Below are positions 33,955 to 43,351 of a DNA stretch of 64,000 nucleotides, in pieces. Below the pieces are notes generated by a model. The model saw only the letters and a list, made by a program, of their open reading frames with translations, did no database searches and had not been told where the DNA came from. A program made the translations under genes and the position numbers. This DNA is from Flavobacterium sp. ENC (GTDB taxonomy: Bacteria > Bacteroidota > Bacteroidia > Flavobacteriales > Flavobacteriaceae), in assembly GCF_020991415.1 (NCBI RefSeq), contig NZ_JAJMOY010000001.1:248001-312000 (forward strand), read 5' to 3'. The stretch's first letter is position 1. Each line of letters begins with the position of its first letter.

Positions 33955-34710
33955 ATTTTTCAAATTCGGGAAAAAATCAATTCCTGTTTTGTTTTCGATA
34001 GTTTCAACAGGAACTACAAAATCGTAAAGCGAATTATCACTGTCTTCATTTGGCACTAAAAATGCAATGGCTTTGTGTTTATTGCCTGATTTAGCCAGAA
34101 TGATTTTATAAAAATACTTAGGAACAGCAACCTCTTCTGTTCCTATTTTTTTATCTGAATCTTTCAAAACTCCTCCCGTTACGATGTAAATATCATTATA
34201 TTTTTCTGCCCAATAACGTGTTTTCTGCTCTATTCTATTCCAGATACCACTATTAAAATCATGCTTTTGGGGTGAAATATTTGAGGTATAAAAAGTGTCA
34301 GTATAGGCATTAACATCAAACTCCATATCGCCCGCCGGACAAAGATGGCCTTTGTCATATCCTGATTTTTTATAATTTCTCCAATCGGCAGAACCTGTCG
34401 TTACCTTAGGGTCTGCAATAAAATACGGACGCTTATAATTCCCGTTTTTTAAATATTCTTTTTTTAATTCATAAGCAACCCATTCCGCCTGCTCGAACTT
34501 TTCGTTATAAGAAAGTGTGTAATATTTATGATTCACAATCTGTTTCGTTGTAGATGTTGGCAAATAAGCCACTGTGTACAATGAATCAGAACTACTTTGA
34601 TCAGACGTAAAATGGGGCTGCTTTTCTACCACTGCCTTCTTGATTTCCACTTCATTTTTACAGGAAAAAAACACAAAATTCATCAAAACCAAAACAAGAA
34701 ATTTTCTCAT
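33931..34710 (-). CDS. DNA/RNA non-specific endonuclease, predicted lipoprotein
   Basis: 259 aa from the ATG at 34710, giving a lipoprotein signal (MRKFLVLVLMNFVFFSC). A longer frame exists up to 34779, but it would start inside a terminator. The NUC1-type nuclease fold (about 60-250) shows the beta-beta-alpha-Me motif DKGHLCPAG with the catalytic His, WVAYELKKEY, and IWNRIEQKTRYWAEKY where the Asn binds the metal. Such enzymes cut extracellular or periplasmic nucleic acids for nutrient use. Convergent overlap with rpe. Confidence 0.92.
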   Translation of the reverse strand: MRKFLVLVLMNFVFFSCKNEVEIKKAVVEKQPHFTSDQSSSDSLYTVAYLPTSTTKQIVNHKYYTLSYNEKFEQAEWVAYELKKEYLKNGNYKRPYFIADPKVTTGSADWRNYKKSGYDKGHLCPAGDMEFDVNAYTDTFYTSNISPQKHDFNSGIWNRIEQKTRYWAEKYNDIYIVTGGVLKDSDKKIGTEEVAVPKYFYKIILAKSGNKHKAIAFLVPNEDSDNSLYDFVVPVETIENKTGIDFFPNLKNLKSSQDF

Positions 34711-34731
34711 ATTCTTATACTTAAAATCCAT

Positions 34732-34771
34732 AAAAAAAACGCTCCGTAAATATAAACTTTCGGAGCGTTTT
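34732..34771 (-). terminator. Intrinsic terminator after the tail-specific protease gene
   Basis: Minus-strand hairpin with an 11-bp perfect stem (34761-34771 and 34736-34746) followed by a T-run. It lies between the protease gene and the nuclease gene and rules out the longest nuclease start. Confidence 0.9.
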
Positions 34772-34797
34772 AATAACAAATTAATCTTCTGTAAAAA

Positions 34798-36987
34798 TTA
34801 AGATTTTACTAATTTATCTTTTTTTAATTTCGAAGAATTATTTTTAACCATAGAGGATTTATTAGTCTGTAAATCATCTAAAACATTTAAGGCTTCTTCT
34901 ACATAAACATCTTTTGATAATGCCTGGTGCCAGGCCTCTCTTTTCTCTTTTAAGGTAGCATCGTTTTTAATTTCAAGCTCTTCATAAGGTAAAGACTTAA
35001 ACACTAAATTATTTTTATACTCTGAAATTGGTTTGTATTTTTTACCTTCATTTTCAACCTGCTCCTGAGTTGCCTTAAAGCTTGTAATATTTAAGCTATA
35101 CGTATTCTCTTTACTTTTAATATCAATCCATTTTGCATTATCTTCAATTAATTTAAATTGAGAATTCTGAGCAATTCTGCTGGTACTGTTTGCGATAGCC
35201 TGATTGAATTTTTCATTTGAAGTCCAGGTACTGTAATCAGCCGGATCTATTTTATCCCATGGCATTGCATTATCAATATCACGTTCTCCCATTTTCAGGT
35301 AAGCATAACGATCTGGCATAACAACGTCACTATGAACACCTTCTAATTGTGTTGAACCTCCGTTGATTCTGTAAAACTTTTGTCCTGTAATTTTCAAAGC
35401 ACCTAAGTCTCCGTAATTGGCATTACGAACAAACTGGTTCAGATCAAGTACATTTTGTACCGTTCCTTTTCCGTACGTTTGTTTACTTCCAATAATAACG
35501 CCACGTTTGTAATCCTGAATTGCGGCAGCCAAAATTTCCGATGCAGAAGCAGAGAAACTGTTTACCATAATTACCAACGGTCCATCCCACTCGATTTTTT
35601 TATCTTTATCGTATAGCACTTCTTTCTTTTTACCGGCAGATTTTACCTGAACAATTGGTCCTTCCTCGATAAATAAACCGGCAATATCAACTACTGTAGA
35701 TAAAGACCCTCCTCCATCATCACGAACATCAAGTACGATTCCGTTGATATCTTCTTTTTTAAGTCTTTCTACTTCAAGAGCAATATCTTTTCCGGCATCA
35801 CGGCCATCTTTATTTTCAAAATCGATATAAAATTTAGGCAAATAAATCACCCCGTATTTCAATCCGTTTTTCTCTACAATACTGGATTTAGCGTAGGTTT
35901 CCTCTATTTCGACTACGTCTCTTATAATAGAAATAACCTTGATGCTTCCGTCTACTTTTTTAACGGTAAGTTTAACCTCAGTACCTTTATGCCCTTTAAT
36001 TTTCTTCACAACATCATCCAGACGCATACCTACAACATCTACAGGCTCTTCATTTCCTTGTGCTACTTTCAAAATTAAATCACCGGCTTCCAGTTGTTTT
36101 CCTTTCCAGGCAGGTCCGCCTGAAATCAATTCATCAATCTGGGTAAAGTCATTTTTCTTTGTCAGTCTCGCTCCGATCCCTTCCAGTTTTCCACTGATAT
36201 TCACATCAAAACGGTCCTTTTCTTCCGGTGCAAAATAACTTGTATGCGGATCAAAACGTGTCATGATAGAATTTACATACACAGAAAACCAATCTTCCTT
36301 ATTCAAATCCTTGATCAGGCTGAAATTATCATCGAGGGATTTCAAAGAACTCTCACGGGTTTCTTTTTCTAAAGTTTCAAAAGATTTTGCTTTATAAGCA
36401 GGATCTGTTTTCTTTTTATCCTCTTCTAATTTTTGCTTTGTCACAAGAGAAGAAAGCGTTGAAAGTTTAATTTGCTTTCTCCATCTTTCGTTGATTTCAA
36501 CTGCATTTTTAGCATAAGGCAAATGCTCATAATCAGCATTAAAAGTCTCATCAACATTGTAGTTGAAGGGCTGTGCTAAAATAGTCTTATAACGTTTTTT
36601 GCTTTCTTCCATACGTTTCATCAATCTTGTATAGGTAAGATTGAAAAAAGTAAGGTCCTTATTTAGGAACTGATCGTCCAGCATCAGCTCATATTGCTTG
36701 AATTCATCAATATCAGACTGAAGGAAGAATCTTTTTGAGGGATCCAGCGCGTCTATATAATCTTTAAAAATTCCCTTAGAAAACTCATCGTTAATTTCTG
36801 CAGGACTGTAATGTCCTTTTTCAATAACAAAGGCAAGTAATTCTAACAGGGTTTTATCTCTGTTTGGATCCGGATCAACTGTCTTATCGGCATTTATTTT
36901 AAAAGCAAATAAGGTCAACGACAAGCATAATACGGCTATAAGTATTTTATAATTTCTTTTCATAAATTTAATAATAGCATTCATCAA
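34798..36987 (-). CDS. Carboxy-terminal processing (tail-specific) protease, S41 family
   Basis: 729-aa periplasmic protease of the Prc/Tsp type. N-terminal signal or anchor (about 9-32), helical N-terminal domain (about 45-230), PDZ domain (about 245-335, GIGARLTKKNDFTQI, GPAWKGKQLEAGDLIL), S41 catalytic core (about 350-565) with the Ser in VNSFSASASEILAAAIQDY and the Lys in SKQTYGKGTVQ, and the C-terminal Prc domain (about 580-715). Prc proteases trim and degrade envelope proteins, including wall hydrolases. The first two Met codons are both possible starts. Its possible promoter has TAACTTTG at 37077-37084 on the minus strand. Confidence 0.95.
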   Translation of the reverse strand: MMNAIIKFMKRNYKILIAVLCLSLTLFAFKINADKTVDPDPNRDKTLLELLAFVIEKGHYSPAEINDEFSKGIFKDYIDALDPSKRFFLQSDIDEFKQYELMLDDQFLNKDLTFFNLTYTRLMKRMEESKKRYKTILAQPFNYNVDETFNADYEHLPYAKNAVEINERWRKQIKLSTLSSLVTKQKLEEDKKKTDPAYKAKSFETLEKETRESSLKSLDDNFSLIKDLNKEDWFSVYVNSIMTRFDPHTSYFAPEEKDRFDVNISGKLEGIGARLTKKNDFTQIDELISGGPAWKGKQLEAGDLILKVAQGNEEPVDVVGMRLDDVVKKIKGHKGTEVKLTVKKVDGSIKVISIIRDVVEIEETYAKSSIVEKNGLKYGVIYLPKFYIDFENKDGRDAGKDIALEVERLKKEDINGIVLDVRDDGGGSLSTVVDIAGLFIEEGPIVQVKSAGKKKEVLYDKDKKIEWDGPLVIMVNSFSASASEILAAAIQDYKRGVIIGSKQTYGKGTVQNVLDLNQFVRNANYGDLGALKITGQKFYRINGGSTQLEGVHSDVVMPDRYAYLKMGERDIDNAMPWDKIDPADYSTWTSNEKFNQAIANSTSRIAQNSQFKLIEDNAKWIDIKSKENTYSLNITSFKATQEQVENEGKKYKPISEYKNNLVFKSLPYEELEIKNDATLKEKREAWHQALSKDVYVEEALNVLDDLQTNKSSMVKNNSSKLKKDKLVKS

Positions 36988-37143
36988 TTTTTTAATCTAA
37001 GTTACGGTAAAAACTATGCCAGTTAAGCCAAGTTCACTATAATTTTTTGTTAAAGATATAAAAATGTTTTACTTCCCAAAGTTAACTTTTATTTAGTTGA
37101 CAAATTTTATTTTATTTGTTACTATTCTAAGAAATTCTGTCAC

Positions 37144-37151
37144 TACATTTG
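37144..37151 (+). promoter_or_regulatory. Candidate -7 box for surE
   Basis: TACATTTG fits TAnnTTTG 37 nt before the surE ATG, in the divergent gap with the protease gene. Confidence 0.5.
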
Positions 37152-37188
37152 CTTTTCTTATCGTTTAAACTGACAAATATTTGCCACC

Positions 37189-37968
37189 ATGAAACAAGAA
37201 AAACCACTTATATTAGTCACCAACGATGATGGTATTCTCGCTCCGGGAATCAGAGCTTTGATAAGTGTTATGGAAACCATTGGAGAAGTGCTGGTTGTTG
37301 CACCGGACAAACCGCAAAGTGCCATGGGGCATGCCATCACCATCAACAATACGCTGTACCTCGATAAAATTTCAGGAGAAAATGACCCTATTGCAGAATA
37401 TAGCTGTTCCGGAACCCCGGTCGACTGCGTAAAACTGGCCGTTAATGAAATCCTGAAAAGAAAACCGGATCTTTGTGTTTCCGGAGTGAATCACGGTTCA
37501 AACTCTTCTATAAATGTAATTTATTCCGGAACCATGAGTGCCGCGGTTGAGGCAGGAATCGAAGGAATCCCGGCCATCGGATTTTCTTTATTAGATTATG
37601 ACTGGAATGCGGATTTTGAACCTATAAAGTCCTTTATAAAAAGAATAACTCTCGAAACTCTTGAGAATAAACTTCCCAAAGGAATCGTTTTAAATGTCAA
37701 TTTTCCGAAATTAAAGGAAAATGAAATCAAAGGAATAAAAATCTGCCGTCAGGCGAAAGCGTATTATGCCCAAAAATTCGACAAAAGACAAACGCCCTTC
37801 GGCAAAGACTATTACTGGCTGACAGGGAAATTTGTAAACGAAGACAAAGGGGAAGACACCGACGAATGGGCACTGGAAAACGGATACATTTCGGTCGTTC
37901 CTGTTCAATTTGACTTAACGGCCCACCATTCTATACAACAACTTAACACCTGGAATTTAAATGAATAA
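37189..37968 (+). CDS. surE: 5'/3'-nucleotidase SurE
   Basis: 259 aa metal-dependent phosphatase acting on nucleoside monophosphates. The metal site is in LVTNDDGILAPGIRAL (two Asp), and further landmarks are VVAPDKPQSAMGHAIT, CSGTPVDCVKLA and SGVNHGSNSS with the conserved Asn. The length matches the family. It overlaps the next small gene by 8 nt. Confidence 0.97.
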   Translation: MKQEKPLILVTNDDGILAPGIRALISVMETIGEVLVVAPDKPQSAMGHAITINNTLYLDKISGENDPIAEYSCSGTPVDCVKLAVNEILKRKPDLCVSGVNHGSNSSINVIYSGTMSAAVEAGIEGIPAIGFSLLDYDWNADFEPIKSFIKRITLETLENKLPKGIVLNVNFPKLKENEIKGIKICRQAKAYYAQKFDKRQTPFGKDYYWLTGKFVNEDKGEDTDEWALENGYISVVPVQFDLTAHHSIQQLNTWNLNE

Positions 37969-38233
37969 AAAAGAACTGCTCATCGGTTTTATCGTTGGAA
38001 TTTTTACTTCTCTTTTAGGAAGTTATTTATTTATTACGTTCTTCACTCAGTTTGATCTGGCAACAGGATTCAAGACTATTAAAGATCATGGTTATTTAGG
38101 AAAAATTATCACTTTGGGAACTATTTTAGACCTTGCCGTTTTTGCCATTCTTTTAAAAAAAGACAAGGAATTTATGGCTCGTGGCGTTATCTTAGCGGTG
38201 ATTGTACTGGCAATTTCTACTATGTTTATTTAA
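37961..38233 (+). CDS. Small membrane protein of unknown function
   Basis: 90 aa with three predicted membrane segments (about 6-28, 47-64, 72-90) and a charged KKDKEF turn between the second and third. It overlaps surE by 8 nt and precedes lpxB. I recognise no named family. Translation coupling with surE suggests it is a real gene. Confidence 0.75.
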   Translation: MNKKELLIGFIVGIFTSLLGSYLFITFFTQFDLATGFKTIKDHGYLGKIITLGTILDLAVFAILLKKDKEFMARGVILAVIVLAISTMFI

Positions 38234-38237
38234 ATCT

Positions 38238-38245
38238 TATCTTTG
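38238..38245 (+). promoter_or_regulatory. Candidate -7 box for lpxB
   Basis: TATCTTTG fits TAnnTTTG 53 nt before the lpxB ATG at 38299. Because it lies just upstream of the in-frame TTG at 38248, that longer start is unlikely. Confidence 0.5.
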
Positions 38246-38298
38246 CGTTGCAAAAGTTAGTTTTAAAAAAAGCAGAACACATCCTCAAAAATACGAAT

Positions 38299-39417
38299 AT
38301 GAAATACTATATAATAGCCGGTGAAGCTTCGGGAGACCTGCATGGTTCTAATTTAATGAAAGCCCTTTATGAGGAAGATCCCCAGGCTGAAATTAGATTC
38401 TGGGGCGGTGATTTGATGCAGAAAGCAGGAGGAACTTTAGTAAAACACTACCGGGAATTGGCTTTTATGGGTTTTATTGAAGTTGTTTTCAATTTAAAAA
38501 CCATTTTATCGAACATTACTTTCTGCAAAAAAGACATTACGGCCTTTAAGCCCGATGTGATTGTTTTTATTGATTATCCGGGTTTTAATATGCGTATTGC
38601 AAAATGGGCCAAAGCGCTTAATTACAAAACGCATTATTATATTTCCCCGCAAATATGGGCCTGGAAAGAAAACAGGATTAAGGCTATCAAGCAAGATGTT
38701 GACAAAATGTTTGTCATCTTACCTTTTGAGAAAAGTTTCTATGAAGATAAACATCATTTTCCCGTTGATTTTGTGGGACATCCTTTAATTGATGCTATTC
38801 AGAACCAGCCTCCTTTTGATGAAGCTGTTTTTAGAAGAGAAAATCATTTAAGCAACAAACCAATTATAGCCGTTTTACCGGGAAGCCGTCAGCAGGAAAT
38901 TATCAAGATGCTGAGCGTAATGCTGAGTGTTGTAGATGATTTTCAGGAGTATGAATTTGTAATTGCAGGTGCCCCAAGTCAGGATTTTGAATTTTACCAG
39001 CAATTTATCACCAACAAAAACATCAAATTTATTTCCAATAAGACCTACGATTTACTTCGGTCTTCAACAGCGGCCTTGGTGACATCAGGTACGGCAACGT
39101 TGGAAACAGCTTTATTTAAAGTTCCGGAAGTAGTTTGTTACAAAGGAAGCAACATTTCCTATCAGATTGCAAAACGTATTATTACCTTAAAATACATTTC
39201 TCTTGTCAACTTAATTATGGATCAGGAAGTGGTAACGGAATTAATTCAGAGTGAGTGTACTACCAAACGCATTAAAGAAGAATTACAAAAATTACTGGAG
39301 CCTGCCTATCGCGAAAAACTGCTGAAAAATTATGACATTTTAGAGCAGAAATTAGGCGGAATCGGTGCCAGTAAAAAAACAGCAAAACTTATTGTTGCTG
39401 ATTTAAAACAACTTTAA
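38299..39417 (+). CDS. lpxB: Lipid-A-disaccharide synthase
   Basis: 372-aa glycosyltransferase (GT19) that joins UDP-diacylglucosamine and lipid X in lipid A synthesis at the inner membrane. Start MKYYIIAGEASGDLHGSNLM is the family N-terminus, chosen over the TTG 51 nt upstream. Other landmarks are FWGGDLMQKAGG, MGFIEVV, DVIVFIDYPGFNMRIA, YYISPQIWAWKENR, FVGHPL, VLPGSRQQEI and TSGTATLETAL. It is followed by a peptidase lipoprotein gene after 10 bp. Confidence 0.97.
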   Translation: MKYYIIAGEASGDLHGSNLMKALYEEDPQAEIRFWGGDLMQKAGGTLVKHYRELAFMGFIEVVFNLKTILSNITFCKKDITAFKPDVIVFIDYPGFNMRIAKWAKALNYKTHYYISPQIWAWKENRIKAIKQDVDKMFVILPFEKSFYEDKHHFPVDFVGHPLIDAIQNQPPFDEAVFRRENHLSNKPIIAVLPGSRQQEIIKMLSVMLSVVDDFQEYEFVIAGAPSQDFEFYQQFITNKNIKFISNKTYDLLRSSTAALVTSGTATLETALFKVPEVVCYKGSNISYQIAKRIITLKYISLVNLIMDQEVVTELIQSECTTKRIKEELQKLLEPAYREKLLKNYDILEQKLGGIGASKKTAKLIVADLKQL

Positions 39418-39427
39418 AATTTTTGTT

Positions 39428-39913
39428 TTGAAAAAATTACTCGTTTTAGCTCTATTATCTATCATATTTGCTTCCTGCAAATCAGGTTCGGCAACCGTAG
39501 ACAGAAATGAACCGAAACGGGAAAACAAAAGTACGGTGAAGCATTTAATTGATACCGCCACCGATAATATTGGTGTGCGGTACAAAGCAGGAGGTACAAC
39601 TAAAAGTGGCTATGACTGCTCGGGCTTAGTTTTTACTACGTTTCAAAGTGAAAACATTACAATGCCCCGAAGTTCCTACGAGCAATCAAAAATTGGAAAA
39701 ATAATATCTTTTGATGATGCCCGAAAAGGAGATTTGATTTTCTTTAAAACCAACAAAAGCAAACAAATCAATCACGTTGGCCTTATTACGGAAAGGACAG
39801 GCGCTGAAATAAAATTTGTACATTCTTCAACCTCAAAAGGCGTTATAATTTCATCAACCAAAGAACCGTATTATCAAAATTCCTTTGTTCAGATCAACAG
39901 GGTTATTGAATAA
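39428..39913 (+). CDS. NlpC/P60 (C40) family lipoprotein, putative wall endopeptidase
   Basis: 161 aa with a lipoprotein signal (LLSIIFASC) and one NlpC/P60 domain (about 40-155). The Cys of the catalytic triad is in YDCSGLV, the His in INHVGLI, and the third residue in the FVHSSTSKGV strand. Such enzymes cut stem peptides of peptidoglycan. Start is TTG, giving MKKLLVLALLSIIF. It probably shares the lpxB transcript. Confidence 0.93.
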   Translation: MKKLLVLALLSIIFASCKSGSATVDRNEPKRENKSTVKHLIDTATDNIGVRYKAGGTTKSGYDCSGLVFTTFQSENITMPRSSYEQSKIGKIISFDDARKGDLIFFKTNKSKQINHVGLITERTGAEIKFVHSSTSKGVIISSTKEPYYQNSFVQINRVIE

Positions 39914-39966
39914 TTATTTTTCGATATAATATTATTTTTCTTACAAAATTTTAATACTTTTAGACC

Positions 39967-42027
39967 ATGAAAGTATTAGATTTCCCGTTGGCTAAAGTTA
40001 CCATCAGTTTTATATTAGGCATATTGGCTTGTTATTATTGGCAACCAACAATTTTTATGGCCGGCTGTATTTTAATAATTACAGGACTTGTTTTTTCTGT
40101 TCTGTATTTCTTGTCCGGGAAAAGCAAAAGACTACTCCTTTTTTTCGGAATAAGTAGCTGCCTTGTTTCCTTTTGGTTTGGCATTATTACCTTATTACTG
40201 CATAAAGATTCTTTAAAGCCATCCAATTATATCCATTATAAAAAAGCTTTCGAAAACGAACAACCTATTTCTTTCACTTTAACGGAACAATTAAAAAGCA
40301 ATACCTATAATGATCGATATGTTGCTTCTTTAAACTATATTAACAGCATTACTTACACTGGAAAAATTATTGTGAATATCAAAAAAGACAATACCCGGAA
40401 TACACTGCTTATCGGGAATACGATTCAGACTGACGCTATTTTACAGCATGCAAAATCCCCAAAAAATCCCAATCAATTTGATTATGCCAAATATCTTTCT
40501 AACAAGAACATTTATGCGCAGCTATATATTTCAAGATCCGAAATAAAGGTCAGTAAAAAGATCAAAAAAGACATTTGGTTTTATGCTGCAGGAATACATT
40601 CAAGAATAATTCATAATCTTGAGAAAGCACATTTCAATAAAACGGAAATGAATGTCGCAATGGCATTGATTTTAGGGCAGCGCCAGGAAATATCATCCGA
40701 TATCATCAAGGATTATCAGTATTCCGGAGCAACACATATTTTGTCTGTTTCGGGGCTTCATGTTGGTTTTATAATGTTATTTATATTATTTATTTTAAAG
40801 CCAATACCCAATACAAGAAAAGGTTCCTTTATAAAATTAATCGCCATATTAGTTTCCTTAAGTCTTTTCGGGATTATTTCAGGACTTTCGCCTCCGGTTT
40901 TACGTTCGGTTATCATGTTCTCTTTTCTTGCAATCGGAAATCATCTGAGAAGAGGCAGTAATATTTACCATACTTTACTGGTTTCTGTTTTGCTGATCTT
41001 ATTATTCGAGCCTTATTTTTTATTTGATGTTGGTTTTCAGCTGAGTTACATTGCCTTATTTTCTATTCTCTGGATACAGCCCTTACTAAAAGAGCTTTGG
41101 AAACCGAAAAACAAAATTTACAATTACATTTGGGAAGCTTTAGTGGTTTCATTTGCCGCTCAGATTGGAACTTTTCCGATTTGTTTGTACTATTTTCATC
41201 AATTTCCCTGTCTGTTTTTTGTGACCAACATTCTTATTCTTCCGATTTTGTCTTTTATAATGATTACAGGAATTGTGGTAATGATAATTTCCGCGTTTTA
41301 CAGCTGTCCTGTTTTATTAATTAAAATTTTCGAAAAGAGTATTTACATTCTAAACCTCATTACACATGGTGTAGCTTCGCTGGAATCCTTCGTAATTCGT
41401 GACATTGGCTTCAATTCTTATTATCTCCTTGCTTTTTATGCACTGACCGTTACTACTGTCTTTTGGTTCAAAAAACCAAGTTACCCTAAATTGATCGCCA
41501 TTTTTATTTCTGTAATTTTTGTACAGATCACCTTTATTATGACCAAAAAAGATCTTGAACAAAGGCAGGAACTAATCGTATATCATGTCAAGGGAAAGAC
41601 GGTTATTACAGAAAGAAACGGAAAAGACATCTTTCTTTTTTCGAATGAGAATGTCGGGAATAAAAGTTCTGAAAAGTATCGACTGAATCCTGCTATAATT
41701 GAAAATTCCGATTCCATAAAATCCCTAAGCAAAATTAAAAATACCTTCTTTTTTAACCACCACAAAATCCTGTTGATTGATAGTAGCGGTGTTTACAAAA
41801 AAAATAGCTGTCCCGATATTTTGATTCTTACCCAATCGCCAAAGATTAATTTAGATCGCCTGTTACTTGATTTAAAACCCAAACTAATAATTGCTGATGC
41901 ATCAAACTCGTACTCAATTCAAAAACACTGGAAGATGAGCTGTGCAAAAAAAAGAATCCCATTTCACTCAACCGGCGAAATGGGATTCTATAAATTAAAC
42001 CAGGAAATTACTACTGGTTTATTCTGA
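39967..42027 (+). CDS. comEC: ComEC/Rec2 family competence membrane protein
   Basis: 686 aa. N-terminal membrane segments and the DUF4131 OB-like domain (about 25-195) come first, then the competence channel domain (about 225-500) with ALILGQRQEISSDIIKDYQYSG, THILSVSGLHVGF, SPPVLRSVIMF and DVGFQLSYIALFSIL. ComEC carries single-stranded DNA through the inner membrane during transformation. The C-terminal 180 residues resemble a beta-lactamase-fold nuclease domain that has lost its HxHxDH metal motif. The last 9 nt overlap the convergent gene at 42019, and its terminator is embedded in the coding end. Confidence 0.92.
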   Translation: MKVLDFPLAKVTISFILGILACYYWQPTIFMAGCILIITGLVFSVLYFLSGKSKRLLLFFGISSCLVSFWFGIITLLLHKDSLKPSNYIHYKKAFENEQPISFTLTEQLKSNTYNDRYVASLNYINSITYTGKIIVNIKKDNTRNTLLIGNTIQTDAILQHAKSPKNPNQFDYAKYLSNKNIYAQLYISRSEIKVSKKIKKDIWFYAAGIHSRIIHNLEKAHFNKTEMNVAMALILGQRQEISSDIIKDYQYSGATHILSVSGLHVGFIMLFILFILKPIPNTRKGSFIKLIAILVSLSLFGIISGLSPPVLRSVIMFSFLAIGNHLRRGSNIYHTLLVSVLLILLFEPYFLFDVGFQLSYIALFSILWIQPLLKELWKPKNKIYNYIWEALVVSFAAQIGTFPICLYYFHQFPCLFFVTNILILPILSFIMITGIVVMIISAFYSCPVLLIKIFEKSIYILNLITHGVASLESFVIRDIGFNSYYLLAFYALTVTTVFWFKKPSYPKLIAIFISVIFVQITFIMTKKDLEQRQELIVYHVKGKTVITERNGKDIFLFSNENVGNKSSEKYRLNPAIIENSDSIKSLSKIKNTFFFNHHKILLIDSSGVYKKNSCPDILILTQSPKINLDRLLLDLKPKLIIADASNSYSIQKHWKMSCAKKRIPFHSTGEMGFYKLNQEITTGLF
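41946..41989 (-). terminator. Terminator for the 42019 gene, inside the end of comEC
   Basis: A perfect 13-bp stem (41953-41965 and 41977-41989) with an 11-nt loop, followed on the minus strand by seven T. It serves the minus-strand gene and at the same time encodes comEC residues. Confidence 0.85.
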
Positions 42028-42468
42028 TGGATTTAAAATCATTTCCGATTGAGATATCCAGCTTTTTGCGCCTTCATTTTTATAGGATAATTTTCCAAGT
42101 GCCTGAAACATTGTCTTTCCATTCCTGGTGTTAGCAAAGGCAAAACACACTTCCGGTAACTCGATAATATTAAAAGCATTTTTTAATTTAATACTTTGCT
42201 CTTTTATCTCGCTTGAAGTCTCAGCAGATAAATCCAGTTTTACTAATATCACTTTTTTGCGGGACCAGTTCTGAAATTCGATCGTATTAAAAACCTCTCT
42301 CTGGATACTTTCAGAGGCACCTGTTCCGGTAAATAAAATTAGCAGGGGTTTTCTTTGTTCATTACTCAGTGCAATTGCATCAGTCACGTTTGTGGTCCAA
42401 ACTACATTCTGTGCCTTTGTCAAAAATGTAACTAAAAAAAATAGTAGGATAAGTAGTTTTCTATTCAT
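42019..42468 (-). CDS. Thioredoxin-fold secreted protein without CxxC (copy 1)
   Basis: 149 aa with a signal peptide (about 1-19, ending TKAQ). It is a paralogue of the protein at 43411 with the same thioredoxin-like fold (KPLLILFTGTGASESIQREVF, VILVKLDLS, AFNIIELPEVCFAFA), but the CxxC positions are replaced. A single Cys stands just after the presumed cis-Pro (LPEVC). It is therefore probably not a classical disulfide oxidoreductase. Function unknown. Confidence 0.8.
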   Translation of the reverse strand: MNRKLLILLFFLVTFLTKAQNVVWTTNVTDAIALSNEQRKPLLILFTGTGASESIQREVFNTIEFQNWSRKKVILVKLDLSAETSSEIKEQSIKLKNAFNIIELPEVCFAFANTRNGKTMFQALGKLSYKNEGAKSWISQSEMILNPSE

Positions 42469-42661
42469 GGAATTCAGTCAATTAAGTTAACAAATAAAAA
42501 CTAAATTAACATAATGGACATAAAAAACAATAAATATTATCACTAAAAACGAACTAAACATGAAGTAAAATGATATTTATTATTAAAACGTTAAATATTT
42601 TATATAATAAAAAAAATAAGGACTTTAAATAACAATACTTCATGTGCTGTTTCTAAAATGT

Positions 42662-42699
42662 AAAAAAATATCCCTTTTTGCTTTGCGGCAAAAAGGGAT
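42662..42699 (-). terminator. Terminator after the 42738 gene
   Basis: An 11-bp stem (42670-42680 and 42689-42699) with an 8-nt loop, followed on the minus strand by a T-run (42662-42668). Confidence 0.8.
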
Positions 42700-42737
42700 T
42701 CTACAAATTAAACTAAGAAACTTAATTTAAATTTTAT

Positions 42738-43190
42738 TCATTCGCTTGGATGCAAAATAGCATCTGATTCTGAAATCCAGGATCGTGCACCTCCAGGCTT
42801 GTATGCAATTTTCCCTAATGCACTAAAAGTAGTTTTGTTTTTCCTGATCGAAGCACTTGCATAACATACTTCCGGTAAATCTACAACCCCAAAAGCATTT
42901 TTTAATCTAAGATTTTGCTCTTTATCACTATCAGATGCATTAATGTCTGATAAATCCAATTTTACAAGAACAACATTGTCTCTTGACCAGACAGCAAAAT
43001 CCGGTGTCTTAAATATTTCATTTTGAAGATTATCCGGCACACCTGCGGCGGTGAATAATATCAACATTGGTTTTCTTTGTTCATTACTTATTGCAATGGC
43101 ATCGGTCATATTAGTTCTCCAGACTAAATTTTGAGACTGCATTAAAAATGAACCTAAAAAGAACAGTAGGATAAGTAATTTTTTGGTCAT
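42738..43190 (-). CDS. Thioredoxin-fold secreted protein without CxxC (copy 2)
   Basis: 150 aa, signal peptide ending MQSQ. Closest to copy 1 at 42019. The active-site region reads LFTAAGVPDNLQNEIF where the intact paralogue has DWCGWC, and the cis-Pro region reads DLPEVCYA, again with the single Cys. Each of the three paralogous genes has its own terminator, so they are probably expressed separately. Function unknown. Confidence 0.8.
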   Translation of the reverse strand: MTKKLLILLFFLGSFLMQSQNLVWRTNMTDAIAISNEQRKPMLILFTAAGVPDNLQNEIFKTPDFAVWSRDNVVLVKLDLSDINASDSDKEQNLRLKNAFGVVDLPEVCYASASIRKNKTTFSALGKIAYKPGGARSWISESDAILHPSE

Positions 43191-43351
43191 ATCGATAGGT
43201 TTTGGTTAGATTAGCATAACGAAATTAACATAATATTTTAATTTTCCAACTTTTATTAATACAAAAAATACACTATTTGTTTTTTTTACTATAATTAAAT
43301 ATTAAACTAATAATTACACAAAACACAAGTGGATACTTTTTCTTACTAAAC

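Noticed and set aside
34711-34779. Longer N-terminus of the secreted nuclease
   Set aside because: It runs through the terminator of the upstream protease gene and hides the lipoprotein signal.
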